NCBI GenBank assembly: GCA_009920665.1
Contig: RFZL01000005.1
Location: 1-64,000, forward strand
Direction: 5' to 3'
From: Alphaproteobacteria bacterium
GTDB lineage: Bacteria > Pseudomonadota > Alphaproteobacteria > Puniceispirillales > Puniceispirillaceae
Length of the DNA: 64,000 nucleotides
In this document: in pieces, positions 9,672 through 18,335 of the stretch
Layout of the letters: every line of letters begins with the position of its first letter
Numbering within the stretch: the stretch's first letter is position 1
Position numbers and translations under genes: made by a program
Notes under the pieces: model-generated
What the model was told of the DNA's origin: nothing
What the model saw: only the letters and a program-made list of their open reading frames with translations
Databases searched by the model: none

Positions 9672-11230
9672 CTGGGCGGCCCCGCCGACAGCCCCGTCGG
9701 CAACCCCGCGCACAGCCATTGGCGCGGGCGTTCCGCCAGATCAGCGGACTGACAGGCGTCAGCCGCCTTCTCGGCTTTGCGCGCGACGTCACCTTTGCCA
9801 CTTTCCTTGGCGCCGGGCCGGCGGCAGACGCCTTTCTCGTTGCGCTGAAACTGCCGAACATGTTCCGCCGCCTGACGGCCGAGGGCGCCATGGCCAACGC
9901 TTTTGTGCCAGCCTTCACCGCGGCGCGCCAGGAAGATGGCGAGCCGGCGGCGATGACGCTTGCCGGCGAGGTGCAGACAACGCTGACTGTCACACTGTGC
10001 CTCGTGGTCGGGCTGGCCGAGATTTTCATGCCGGCGGTGGTGGCGGTCATCGCCCCGGGATTTGCCGACACACCGGCGCGGATGGAGGCGGCGATCGCCC
10101 TTGGGCGTGTCACCTTCCCCTATCTGCCGATAATCTCGCTCGTCGCCTTCTGGGCGGCCATCGCCAACGCCAACCAGCGTTTCATGGTGGCGGCGGCCAT
10201 GCCGCTGATCTTCAATCTGTGCCTCATTGGCGGTGCGCTTGTCATCCCGGTGGCCAGCGGCTGGCTGGCGGTCGAGCGCGCGATGCCACTGGCGGCGGCG
10301 CTGCTCTGTGCCGGGGCCTTGCAGCTAGTCGTAATGGCGGCACTGTTGCGGCGCCACCGGATCATGCCGGCCTGGTGTCTGCCGCGTTTCGGGGTCGCCG
10401 CGCGGGCGATGTGGCGCCAGTTCGGCATCGCCTCGGCCGGCGCGGTGGTGATGCAGATCAATCTGATCATCGACCTTGTGCTGGCGTCGCTGCTGACGGT
10501 GGGAGCGATTTCCTGGCTCTATTTCGCCGACCGGGTGGCGCAGTTGCCGCTTGGGATCTTCGGGATTGCCCTTGGCACCGCCCTGTTGCCACGTCTGTCA
10601 TCACAGTTTCGCAGCGGTGATCTTGACGCGGCGCGGTCCTCATTGTCCGAGGCGCTGCTGTTTGCGGCCTTTCTGGTGATTCCGGCGACTGTCGCGCTGG
10701 TCGCCATCGCGCCGCAGATTGTCGGCGGGCTGTTCCGCTATGGCGCCTTCAGTGCTGCTGATGCCGCGGCAAGCGCCGCCGCGCTGACGGCCTATGCCAT
10801 CGGCATGCCGGCGCATATCATGGTGAAGATCCTGCAGCCGGCTTTCTACGCCACCGCCCGCCCGGGATATGTGCTGAAAGTGTCGATTGTGGCTGTCATC
10901 ACCAATCTGTCACTGTCGCTGTCGCTGATGCCTGTCCTCGGGCATGTCGGGCTGGCGCTGGCCACCTCGTTGTCCGGCATGGTGGCCGCCGGTGCTTTGA
11001 CGGTTCGTCTTCTGCGGGATGGGCATATGGGCGTTCCCGCCCCAATGGTTATCGCGCGCATCTGTGGGGCGACAATGGTGATGCTGGCAGTGCTTCTGCT
11101 GGCCCGCGGATGGATTGCCACATGGCCCGCGATTGGCCTTCTTGCCACGTTGGTGGCCGCTGGTGGCGCGGCGTATCTGGCAGTGGCATTCATGCTTCGC
11201 GCTGTTCCAAGGCAGCTGCTTCGCCGCTGA
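9668..11230 (+). CDS. murJ: Lipid II flippase MurJ (MviN)
   Basis: Integral inner-membrane MATE-like protein that flips lipid II to the periplasmic face for peptidoglycan synthesis. The 520 residues are mostly hydrophobic, consistent with about 14 membrane helices after an Arg-rich cytoplasmic tail. The family N-terminal signature is clear: TGVSRLLGFARD, then PNMFRRLTAEGAMANAFVPAF. Start ATG 9668 overlaps the glnD stop as ATGA. The glnD-murJ-trpS order is a familiar alphaproteobacterial arrangement; coupling of a nitrogen sensor to a wall flippase is probably historical rather than functional. Confidence 0.97.
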   Translation: MTGRPRRQPRRQPRAQPLARAFRQISGLTGVSRLLGFARDVTFATFLGAGPAADAFLVALKLPNMFRRLTAEGAMANAFVPAFTAARQEDGEPAAMTLAGEVQTTLTVTLCLVVGLAEIFMPAVVAVIAPGFADTPARMEAAIALGRVTFPYLPIISLVAFWAAIANANQRFMVAAAMPLIFNLCLIGGALVIPVASGWLAVERAMPLAAALLCAGALQLVVMAALLRRHRIMPAWCLPRFGVAARAMWRQFGIASAGAVVMQINLIIDLVLASLLTVGAISWLYFADRVAQLPLGIFGIALGTALLPRLSSQFRSGDLDAARSSLSEALLFAAFLVIPATVALVAIAPQIVGGLFRYGAFSAADAAASAAALTAYAIGMPAHIMVKILQPAFYATARPGYVLKVSIVAVITNLSLSLSLMPVLGHVGLALATSLSGMVAAGALTVRLLRDGHMGVPAPMVIARICGATMVMLAVLLLARGWIATWPAIGLLATLVAAGGAAYLAVAFMLRAVPRQLLRR

Positions 11231-11320
11231 GCACCCGCTTGGGCTTGACCGCAACCCGTGCTGCCATCATAACGCAGGCTGATCTTTCAACAGCGCGGCT
11301 CCAGGGAACGCCATCCGATC

Positions 11321-12367
11321 ATGACGATTGTCCAGCCCATGCCAGAAAATCGACCGGCAGACCGGATTTTCTCGGGCATCCAGCCGACCGGTAACCTCCA
11401 CCTTGGCAATTATCTCGGCGCGATCCGCAACTGGGTGACGCTGCAGGACAGTTTTGAGTCGATCTACTGCGTTGTCGATCTGCACGCCATCACCGTGCCG
11501 CAGGACCCGCAGCAGCTGCGCCAGAGCACGCGCGAGGTGACGGCAAGCCTGATCGCCGCCGGTATTTCGCCGCAGCGCTCGGTCCTGTTCAACCAGTCAC
11601 GTGTACCGCAGCATTCCCAGCTTGCCTGGATTTTCAACTGTGTGGCGCGCCTCGGCTGGCTGAACAGAATGACCCAGTTCAAGGAAAAGGCCGGCAAGAA
11701 CCGCGAGAACGCCACGGTCGGGCTGTTCGCCTATCCGACCCTGATGGCGGCCGATATCCTGGCCTACCGCGCGACCCATGTGCCGGTTGGCGAGGACCAG
11801 AAGCAGCATCTGGAGCTGACCCGCGACATCGCGCAATCCTTCAATATGAATTACGGCGTGGAGTTCTTTCCACTTCCCGAACCACAGATTTTCGGCAGCG
11901 CGACGCGGGTGATGAGCCTTCGCGACGGCAGCTCGAAAATGAGCAAATCCGAGGCGTCGGACAATTCCCGGATTAATCTGACCGATGATGACGATCTGAT
12001 CGCGCAGAAAATTCGCAAGGCGAAAACCGATCCGGACGCCTTGCCATCAGAGGCCGAAGGGCTTGCAGGCCGGCCGGAGGCGCAGAATCTCGTCGGCATT
12101 TATGCGGCCCTTGCCGACAGCGATGTCGAGACGGTGCTGCGGGATTTCGGGGGCCGCGGCTTTGGTGATTTCAAGCCAGCGCTTGCTGAGCTGGCTGTCG
12201 CGAAACTGTCCCCGATGGGCCAGGAGATGCGCCGGTTGCTGGCCAATCCCGGCGATATCGACGCCGTTCTTGATGATGGCGCGGCACGTGCCGAGGCCAT
12301 CGCTGCCCCGATTATTGAGCAGGTGAACGAGATTGTCGGGTTTCTCGGGCCGGTTGGCCGGCGCTGA
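11321..12367 (+). CDS. trpS: Tryptophanyl-tRNA synthetase
   Basis: Class I aminoacyl-tRNA synthetase that charges tRNA-Trp. The 348-residue length is typical for bacterial TrpRS. The HIGH-like motif is TGNLHLGNY near residue 25 and the KMSKS loop is SKMSKSE near residue 205, so both ATP-binding signatures are intact. The 90-bp gap after murJ may hold its own promoter, but I could not define one. Confidence 0.98.
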   Translation: MTIVQPMPENRPADRIFSGIQPTGNLHLGNYLGAIRNWVTLQDSFESIYCVVDLHAITVPQDPQQLRQSTREVTASLIAAGISPQRSVLFNQSRVPQHSQLAWIFNCVARLGWLNRMTQFKEKAGKNRENATVGLFAYPTLMAADILAYRATHVPVGEDQKQHLELTRDIAQSFNMNYGVEFFPLPEPQIFGSATRVMSLRDGSSKMSKSEASDNSRINLTDDDDLIAQKIRKAKTDPDALPSEAEGLAGRPEAQNLVGIYAALADSDVETVLRDFGGRGFGDFKPALAELAVAKLSPMGQEMRRLLANPGDIDAVLDDGAARAEAIAAPIIEQVNEIVGFLGPVGRR

Positions 12368-12411
12368 GCCCCCTACTGTACCGGTGGCGGTGCTGGCGGA
12401 CAAAAATTTCC

Positions 12412-12434
12412 CACATTTCGACCATTGAAATGTG
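12412..12434. promoter_or_regulatory. 23-bp palindrome upstream of nfuA (candidate operator)
   Basis: CACATTTC (12412-12419) and GAAATGTG (12427-12434) form a perfect 8-bp inverted repeat with a 7-nt spacer. There is no T-run after it, so it is not a terminator. It lies in the 209-bp gap between trpS and nfuA, next to a TTGAAA hexamer (12425-12430) and a TGCTATTGT stretch (12433-12441) that could be promoter elements. The regulator is not identifiable from sequence. Confidence 0.5.
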
Positions 12435-12491
12435 CTATTGTTAATGAAATATCCAGCCGTATCGGCACTCATGGCCGGAACGACGATGGTG

Positions 12492-12523
12492 GCTCAGGAT
12501 TTTGCCCAGCTCAGGATTTTGCC
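12492..12523. repeat. Two perfect 15-bp direct repeats, 17-bp period
   Basis: GCTCAGGATTTTGCC occurs at 12492-12506 and again at 12509-12523, separated by CA. The pair sits in the nfuA leader, between the 23-bp palindrome and the gene. It may be a recent slippage duplication or part of a leader structure. Confidence 0.8.
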
Positions 12524-12576
12524 TCAGGTGATGCCCGTTCCGGCAGATGCCGCAGATGCAAAAAGGACAGACAGAC

Positions 12577-13131
12577 ATGTTCATTCAGACGCAGGATACG
12601 CCGAACCCGGCAACCCTCAAATTTATTCCCGGCGTGCCGGTGATGGATAGTGGCACGGCCGATTATCCGGCGGCCGACAGCGCCGCCAACTCGCCGCTGG
12701 CACGTCGCCTTTTTCAGGTTGACGGCGTCAGGGGGGTGTTTCTGGGCGGCGATTTCGTTGCCGTCACCAAGGAAGAGCAGCTTGACTGGTTCGCGCTGAA
12801 ACCGTCCATTCTGGCCGGAATCATGGAGCATTACGCCTCCGGCATGCCGGTTGTCGAACAGGCCGATGCCGGCACTGAATTGGTGGATGAGGATGAAGAC
12901 GAGATCGTGACGCAGATCAAGCAACTCCTCGATACACGTGTCAGGCCTGCCGTTGCCATGGATGGCGGCGATATTGTGTTCCAGGGATTTGATGACGGCG
13001 TTGTGACCCTGCAGATGCGGGGTGCCTGCCAGGGATGCCCAAGTTCGACCGCGACCCTGAAAATGGGAATCGAGAACATGTTGCGGCATTATATCCCTGA
13101 TGTGCGTGAGGTTCGCGCCGCGGATTTTTAG
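12577..13131 (+). CDS. nfuA: Fe-S cluster carrier/scaffold protein of the NfuA/NifU type
   Basis: Assembles and delivers Fe-S clusters to client enzymes. The N-terminal Nfu domain begins FIQTQDTPNPATLKFIPG. After an acidic linker (VDEDEDE, about 103-109), the C-terminal NifU domain holds the cluster-binding CxxC at Cys151 and Cys154 (GACQGCPSS). ATG 12577 (184 residues) is preferred over the frame-open ATG at 12547 because homologous N-termini start at this Met. Clients in this window include MiaB, which needs two clusters. The 23-bp palindrome and direct repeats upstream suggest specific control. Confidence 0.95.
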   Translation: MFIQTQDTPNPATLKFIPGVPVMDSGTADYPAADSAANSPLARRLFQVDGVRGVFLGGDFVAVTKEEQLDWFALKPSILAGIMEHYASGMPVVEQADAGTELVDEDEDEIVTQIKQLLDTRVRPAVAMDGGDIVFQGFDDGVVTLQMRGACQGCPSSTATLKMGIENMLRHYIPDVREVRAADF

Positions 13132-13196
13132 ACCCCGGCCGACGCCGCTAATCTTTCCGTGAAATTCGTCCCGTGAAATTCGTCAATGGATGAGCC

Positions 13197-14408
13197 GTGT
13201 CTCAGACATCCGGAAGTGCCATCAAAGACACCCACCTTCTTCGCGCTGCGATGCTGTTCATGGTGCTTGGGCTCATCGGGCCGGGGCTGTTTCAGCTGAA
13301 GCCGCCACAATGGTTTGATGAATCCGGCGATGCCGGGAATCTGGAAATGGCCAGGCCGGCGATGGCGCCACCGAAAATATTACCTGAAGACGCACCGCCG
13401 CCTGAAAAGCCGGTGCGCGAGCCTGTGTTGTCCCCGCCGCCGGTGACGGAACCGGCAACGCCGCCAAGTATCATCGCCGCGGTGCCTGACAGCAATGTTT
13501 TACCAAAAACGGCACCCAAAACTGTACCAACAACCGCGCAGCCAACCGCGCAGCCAACCACGCAGCCAACCGCACAGCCGGAACAGCCTGCCATAGCCGC
13601 GCGGAAAGCGCGGCCAGAGCCGACGCCGGAGGTTGCCGCCAAGACCGAAACACCGCCGCCGCAGAGCAGGATGACGGCCTCACTTGCCCCGCGCACGGCC
13701 AAGCTTCCGGCGATCCCGAATCGGCCCTCCACGCCGCTGATGGTCAGCCGTGATTTCGCCAAGCAGATCCCGGAGTCACATGTCGGACTGCCGGTCAAAC
13801 GTCAGAAAGAGAGCTTCATTGCGATGACGCTGCCGCTGATCCTGGCGGCGAATGAGGAAATTTTGCAGCGCCGCAGGGCGATCGAGCGGGCGGTGTCGCG
13901 TGATGATCAGGCGACATTGAAGCGTTGGGCGCGGCTGTATCGGATCGAACCCGAAGGCCTCCCGCTTGCCGAGATCGAGAGGCAGTTGCTGCTACGCGCC
14001 GATCTTGTTCCGGTGTCATTGGCGCTGGCGCAGGCGGCCATGGAATCGGGGTGGGGCACCTCGCGGTTCGCGCTGCAGGGGAACGCGCTGTTCGGTCAAT
14101 GGGCCTGGCAGAAGGATGCCGGGCTGAAGCCGGCGCGCGCCTCCAACAGCCAGGCGGTGGTCCGCAGCTTTCCCAACCTTTTCGGGTCGGTGCGGGCCTA
14201 TATGCATAATCTGAACACGCATCCCCGATATGCCGCGTTCCGCGCGCGGCGGCATCTGCTACGCGGGCGAACACAGGCCGATCTCGGATATCAGCTGTCA
14301 AATTTCCTTGATGGCTATGCCGAGATTGGCGAGGCCTATGTCGCCAAGCTGAAGACGCTGATCCGGTCGAATGAATTCGGACAGTATGAGGCGGCGACAC
14401 TTCGCTGA
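13197..14408 (+). CDS. Membrane-anchored Bax-like glucosaminidase-domain protein
   Basis: Probable peptidoglycan hydrolase. A membrane segment near the N-terminus (about residues 17-34, AAMLFMVLGLIGPGLFQL) is followed by a Pro-rich linker of about 150 residues with an irregular QPTAQPTTQPTAQP run. The C-terminal half is a glucosaminidase domain related to E. coli Bax and FlgJ, with QAAMESGWGTSRFA carrying the expected catalytic Glu and later GNALFGQWAW. The start is GTG 13197; no in-frame ATG precedes it. Two copies of a 15-bp repeat begin at the stop codon. Exact cleavage specificity is not known. Confidence 0.85.
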   Translation: MSQTSGSAIKDTHLLRAAMLFMVLGLIGPGLFQLKPPQWFDESGDAGNLEMARPAMAPPKILPEDAPPPEKPVREPVLSPPPVTEPATPPSIIAAVPDSNVLPKTAPKTVPTTAQPTAQPTTQPTAQPEQPAIAARKARPEPTPEVAAKTETPPPQSRMTASLAPRTAKLPAIPNRPSTPLMVSRDFAKQIPESHVGLPVKRQKESFIAMTLPLILAANEEILQRRRAIERAVSRDDQATLKRWARLYRIEPEGLPLAEIERQLLLRADLVPVSLALAQAAMESGWGTSRFALQGNALFGQWAWQKDAGLKPARASNSQAVVRSFPNLFGSVRAYMHNLNTHPRYAAFRARRHLLRGRTQADLGYQLSNFLDGYAEIGEAYVAKLKTLIRSNEFGQYEAATLR

Positions 14409-14435
14409 CCGCCGGGCTGATGACCGCCGGGCTGA
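14406..14435. repeat. Perfect tandem 15-bp duplication starting at a stop codon
   Basis: TGACCGCCGGGCTGA is repeated head to tail at 14406-14420 and 14421-14435, followed by another TGAC. The first TGA is the stop of the glucosaminidase gene. Probably replication slippage in the gap between two convergent genes. Confidence 0.9.
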
Positions 14436-14451
14436 TGACTGGCAACCGCGG

Positions 14452-15471
14452 CTATTCGGTCAGAAACTGCCGGCCGAACCAGCGCCACCGCCCGTCCGGA
14501 CCCGGCATCGTGCAATTGACCCGCGCGCGCTTGCCGACAAGCGGTCCCGGCAATCTGATTTCGGCGCGCCGCCCGATGATGGCGACATCAAGCTTTCCAT
14601 ATTTGCTGTTGAAACACCGAAGCTGGCGTTCCTGGTCCATATCCGGTGCCAATGTGAAGCCATAGAGCGGGGGATTTTCTTTCAGCACGACATCTTCTGG
14701 CACAATCTCGCTGACCTTCAATGGCAGGCCGTTGATCGCCAGCTCAAGCCGTTCGCGGTTGCCATATTGTTCGTTCATCGCGAAACGTGGCAATTCGTAG
14801 AATCCGTCATATCCATGGGCGACGCCGGAATTCTGGCCGAAGGCAGCCACGAAACCGACGGTCTTCACAAGCTCGACCACATCGAGATTATATTCGCCAT
14901 ACGGATAGGCAAACAGGGTCGGACGAATGCCAAGCTCGGCAAGGAAACGCTCATTGCTGACCCGGAGTTCCTCGCGATTGGCCTCGATCGATGTCCGGTG
15001 CATATGTGGATGGGTCTGTGTCTGGCTGCCAATGCCGAATCCGGCTGCCTGCCATTCGCGAATCTGGTCCCAGCTCATATAGTTGCGATGATTGCGGTCG
15101 ACCGGGCGGGTGGCGATGAACAGGGTGGCATGGAACCCGCGCTCCTTCAGCCGTGGCATTGCCTCTTCATAGACTGACAGATAGGCGTCATCGATGGTGA
15201 TCGCCACGGTGCGGTCCGGAACCGGCTTGCCAGCCTGAAGATGGCTGACGATCTCTTCAAGCGGCCAGACGGAATAAGGGCCACTGGCGAGAATTTCGAG
15301 ATGTTCCTCGAATTGTGCGATCCGCACATTGGTGCTCGGATATTGGTCCTCACCAAACCTGTGATACATGAGAATGGTTGCATGGTCGGCGGCGCGCGCC
15401 GCGGCGGTGGCGAGGATGGCGGCCAGAAGCAGCGGCAATAGGGACAGACGTGGTACAACAGGCATGAACAT
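14452..15471 (-). CDS. Secreted polysaccharide deacetylase-family protein with altered metal motif
   Basis: A signal peptide (MFMPVVPRLSLLPLLLAAIL, cleavage likely after ARA near residue 27) precedes a NodB-homology domain. Motif 1 is TIDDAY (about 92-97), where TFDDG is usual. Motif 2 reads GSQTQTHP (149-155), where the family normally has a metal-binding His at the position of Gln150; His154 is kept. Deacetylation of a surface or wall polysaccharide is the family role, but loss of one of three metal ligands makes activity uncertain. ATG 15471 was chosen; ATG 15465 and GTG 15474 are alternatives. It converges on the wall-hydrolase gene. Confidence 0.85.
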   Translation of the reverse strand: MFMPVVPRLSLLPLLLAAILATAAARAADHATILMYHRFGEDQYPSTNVRIAQFEEHLEILASGPYSVWPLEEIVSHLQAGKPVPDRTVAITIDDAYLSVYEEAMPRLKERGFHATLFIATRPVDRNHRNYMSWDQIREWQAAGFGIGSQTQTHPHMHRTSIEANREELRVSNERFLAELGIRPTLFAYPYGEYNLDVVELVKTVGFVAAFGQNSGVAHGYDGFYELPRFAMNEQYGNRERLELAINGLPLKVSEIVPEDVVLKENPPLYGFTLAPDMDQERQLRCFNSKYGKLDVAIIGRRAEIRLPGPLVGKRARVNCTMPGPDGRWRWFGRQFLTE

Positions 15472-15643
15472 CACAGGTCGGGGCCGGGGCAGGTTGATGA
15501 AGCGTCCACCATACTGTGCTAGACATTGTCCGGCCAGAGGCAGTTTGCTCTGATCGGGGCTTTATGGGCCGCCAGTGATGGCTGCCATCGCCGGGGCGTC
15601 ATGAATTGTCGGCCAGGATGCCGGAAAGGGTCTGTTTTTTGCC

Positions 15644-16390
15644 ATGTCTGTGTTGCCGGATGAAGCTGTGATTCTCGCACTTGAAGCAAGTGCCGACCAG
15701 GCTTCGGCCGCAATCTGGCGCGCCGATGGCCGGCACTGGCAGGAGGTGCATGCGGCGCGGCATGGCCATGCTGCCGTGGTGACCGAGCTGGCCCGCCGGG
15801 TGATGGAACAGGCCGGGGTGACGGCCACCTCTTTGACCCATATTGCCGCCGGTCGCGGCCCCGGATCATTCACCGGCATCAGGGTTGCCCTTGCGGGGGC
15901 AAAGGGATTCGCGCTTGCCAGCGGCGGCGCCGGGATCGGCATCTCCTGTCTCGCCGCGATGGAACATGCAGTGCGTCTCCATCGGCCTGAATACGGCGAA
16001 CGCCGCCTTCTTGCTACCGCCGATACGCGCCGTGGCAGTTATTTCTGCCAGATATTCGACCCGGCCCTCGACCCAGCCCTTGAAACCGCGCGGTCCATTC
16101 AGGACGTCACCCCCGAGAGCGGGCAGCAGACGCCGGAGGACTGGCAGGGCGCGGTGGTGATCGGGCCCGGCGCAGCCGCATTTGTGGCCGCCTTTCCGGA
16201 TCGTGCCATGATGGCACTTCAGGATGTGCCGCCGGTCGACGCCCTGCAAATTGCCGAGCTTGCCGCGCATCGTCTCCGGACAGGCCTTGCCGCGGAACGC
16301 CTGACGCCGCTCTATGTGGCGCCGGCCTTTCTGGGGCCAGCACTGTCGCGGCCGGTGGATCCGGCTTCTGGCGGTGCCGCCGGGTCGTGA
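15644..16390 (+). CDS. tsaB: tRNA threonylcarbamoyladenosine biosynthesis protein TsaB
   Basis: ASKHA-fold partner of TsaD and TsaE in making the universal t6A37 modification of ANN-decoding tRNAs. The 248 residues begin with the family pattern ILALEASADQASAAIW and contain GRGPGSFTGIRVALAGAKGFA, the TsaB hallmark. It is 15 nt upstream of rimI and in the same reading frame. The tsaB-rimI pairing is widely conserved. TsaD and TsaE are not in the window. Confidence 0.95.
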   Translation: MSVLPDEAVILALEASADQASAAIWRADGRHWQEVHAARHGHAAVVTELARRVMEQAGVTATSLTHIAAGRGPGSFTGIRVALAGAKGFALASGGAGIGISCLAAMEHAVRLHRPEYGERRLLATADTRRGSYFCQIFDPALDPALETARSIQDVTPESGQQTPEDWQGAVVIGPGAAAFVAAFPDRAMMALQDVPPVDALQIAELAAHRLRTGLAAERLTPLYVAPAFLGPALSRPVDPASGGAAGS

Positions 16391-16405
16391 TCGGGTGGTG
16401 ATCAG

Positions 16406-16858
16406 GTGGTGATCAGGGAGATCAAGGAGGCTGATCTTGACGCCATCGCCGACATCGAGGTGGCCGCCTTTTCCCGTCCGCTGACGCGTGATGATCTTGT
16501 GTCACTCTATCAGAAGCCTGTCTTTCGGGGATTCCTGCTGGCGCCGGATGACGGCCTGCCGGCATGCTATGCGCTGTTTCTGACCGCGGGTGGCGCGGCC
16601 GATCTGGTCTCGACAGCCACCGCCGCGCATGCCCGGCGGCGCGGATACGCAATGCGGCTTTTGCGCGAATCACTGTACCGGCTTGCGGTGGATGCTGTCA
16701 CGCTCGAGGTGGCGGTCGACAATGCAGGGGCGTTGGCGTTGTATGCGGGCCTTGGCTTCGACGAGGTGGGGCGGCGTCCCGACTATTACCGGCGTCCGGG
16801 TGGCCGTGTTGACGCCCTGATCCTGCGATGGCGGCCGGTGCCGCAGGGTTCGGCTTGA
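16406..16858 (+). CDS. rimI: RimI-like GNAT N-acetyltransferase
   Basis: GNAT fold of 150 residues. RimI acetylates the N-terminal Ala of ribosomal protein S18 and sometimes other proteins. The acetyl-CoA site appears as TAAHARRRGYAMRLL (about 72-86), a variant of the Q/R-x-x-G-x-G/A loop, and VAVDNAGALALYAGLGF is the typical C-terminal GNAT element. GTG 16406 (or GTG 16409) is the only plausible start after the tsaB stop. Position beside tsaB supports RimI over a generic acetyltransferase, though substrate is inferred. Confidence 0.88.
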   Translation: MVIREIKEADLDAIADIEVAAFSRPLTRDDLVSLYQKPVFRGFLLAPDDGLPACYALFLTAGGAADLVSTATAAHARRRGYAMRLLRESLYRLAVDAVTLEVAVDNAGALALYAGLGFDEVGRRPDYYRRPGGRVDALILRWRPVPQGSA

Positions 16859-16912
16859 CCCGTGCCGTCGACCGGCATAGAAAAGCCCGGAAAATATTCA
16901 GGCTCCTTTGGA

Positions 16913-16942
16913 TTTTTCTTGAGAGAAAACCCCCAAGAAAAA
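16913..16942. repeat. AT-rich inverted repeat between rimI and miaB
   Basis: TTTTTCTTG (16913-16921) and CAAGAAAAA (16934-16942) are perfect 9-bp arms around a 12-nt loop. The stem has few G-C pairs and no distinct U-tail, so it is a weak terminator candidate; a regulatory site for miaB is as likely. Confidence 0.5.
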
Positions 16943-16993
16943 ACATATGAGAGAACACGCCTGAATGTGAACTGCCGGAAAAGAGCTGCGATC

Positions 16994-18331
16994 GTGTCAA
17001 AGAAACTGTTCATCAAGACCTACGGGTGCCAGATGAATGTCTATGATTCGGACCGCATGACCGATGTTCTGGCACCGCTTGGCTACAGCACCACGACGAC
17101 CGCTGATGGCGCCGACATGGTGATCCTGAACACCTGTCATATTCGTGAAAAGGCCTCGGAAAAGGTATTTTCCGAACTTGGCCGGTTGCGGATGATGAAG
17201 GACCGCGCACGCGATCAGGAAGGGCGCCATGTGGCGATTGCGGTTGCCGGCTGTGTGGCGCAGGCCGAGGGCGAGGAAATCACCCGCCGCGCGCCATGGG
17301 TCGATATTGTTGTCGGGCCGCAGACCTATCATCGGCTTCCCGAACTGGTCAGCAAAATCGATCCGGGCGCGCGCCAGCGGGTGATCGACACCGAGTTTCC
17401 CGAAGAGGTCAAGTTCGACCAGCTTCCCGGCGAGCATGCCCCGCGTGGGCCGGCGGCATTCCTGTCCGTGCAGGAGGGATGCGACAAATTCTGCGCGTTC
17501 TGCGTTGTTCCCTACACGCGGGGTGCCGAATTCTCGCGGCCGGTTGCCGGAATCCTCGAAGAAGCGCGCCGCCTCGTCGCTGCCGGCACCTGTGAGTTGA
17601 CGCTGCTTGGCCAGAACGTCAACGCCTATCATGGCGCGGCACCTGACGGTGGCACCTGGAGTCTGGCCCGCCTGGTCCGCGAGCTTGCCGAGATTGACGG
17701 TCTGGCGCGCATCCGCTACACCACCTCGCACCCGCTGGACATGGAAGAGGATCTGATCCTCGCGCATCGCGATGTACCCAGCCTGATGCCCTATCTGCAC
17801 CTTCCGGTGCAGTCCGGGTCGGACCGTATCCTTGCCGCGATGAATCGCCGCCATACTCATGATGTCTATCTGCGGGTGCTTGACAGGCTTCGTGCCGTGC
17901 GGCCGGATATCGCATTTTCCGGTGATTTCATTGTTGGTTTCCCCGGCGAGACAGACCGTGATTTCGCCGAGACGCTGGCCCTTGTCGACAAGGTTGGCTA
18001 TGCCTCGGCATATTCCTTCAAATACAGCCCGCGACCCGGCACTCCGGCGGCCAATGCGTCAGAACAGGTGCCGGAGGATGTCAAGGCGGACCGGCTCGAG
18101 GCGCTGCAGCAACTGCTGAATGCCCAGCAGCTGGCTTTCAACAAGGCAAGCGAGGGCAAGGTGATGGATGTGCTGATCGAGCGTCGCGGCGGCCGGCCCG
18201 GACAGGTGGCCGGGCGCAGCCCCTACATGCAGGCAGTCAATCTTGCGGCAGGCGAGGACCTGGTTGGCAGCATCATTTCCTGCCGCGTGACCGAGGCCAG
18301 GCAGAACAGTGTCGTCGGGGCGGTCGCATGA
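16994..18331 (+). CDS. miaB: tRNA-2-methylthio-N6-dimethylallyladenosine synthase
   Basis: Radical-SAM methylthiotransferase that converts i6A37 to ms2i6A37 in tRNA, using two 4Fe-4S clusters. The three N-terminal cluster cysteines are in YGCQMN, NTCHIRE and AGCVAQ; the radical-SAM CxxxCxxC is CDKFCAFC in [20 protein letters not shown]-terminal TRAM domain follows. GTG 16994 gives [15 protein letters not shown], matching the family start; the open frame upstream to 16862 is not family-like. 445 residues. Only 4 nt separate it from phoH, the first gene of a phoH-ybeY-corC-lnt run. Confidence 0.96.
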   Translation: MSKKLFIKTYGCQMNVYDSDRMTDVLAPLGYSTTTTADGADMVILNTCHIREKASEKVFSELGRLRMMKDRARDQEGRHVAIAVAGCVAQAEGEEITRRAPWVDIVVGPQTYHRLPELVSKIDPGARQRVIDTEFPEEVKFDQLPGEHAPRGPAAFLSVQEGCDKFCAFCVVPYTRGAEFSRPVAGILEEARRLVAAGTCELTLLGQNVNAYHGAAPDGGTWSLARLVRELAEIDGLARIRYTTSHPLDMEEDLILAHRDVPSLMPYLHLPVQSGSDRILAAMNRRHTHDVYLRVLDRLRAVRPDIAFSGDFIVGFPGETDRDFAETLALVDKVGYASAYSFKYSPRPGTPAANASEQVPEDVKADRLEALQQLLNAQQLAFNKASEGKVMDVLIERRGGRPGQVAGRSPYMQAVNLAAGEDLVGSIISCRVTEARQNSVVGAVA

Positions 18332-18335
18332 CCGA

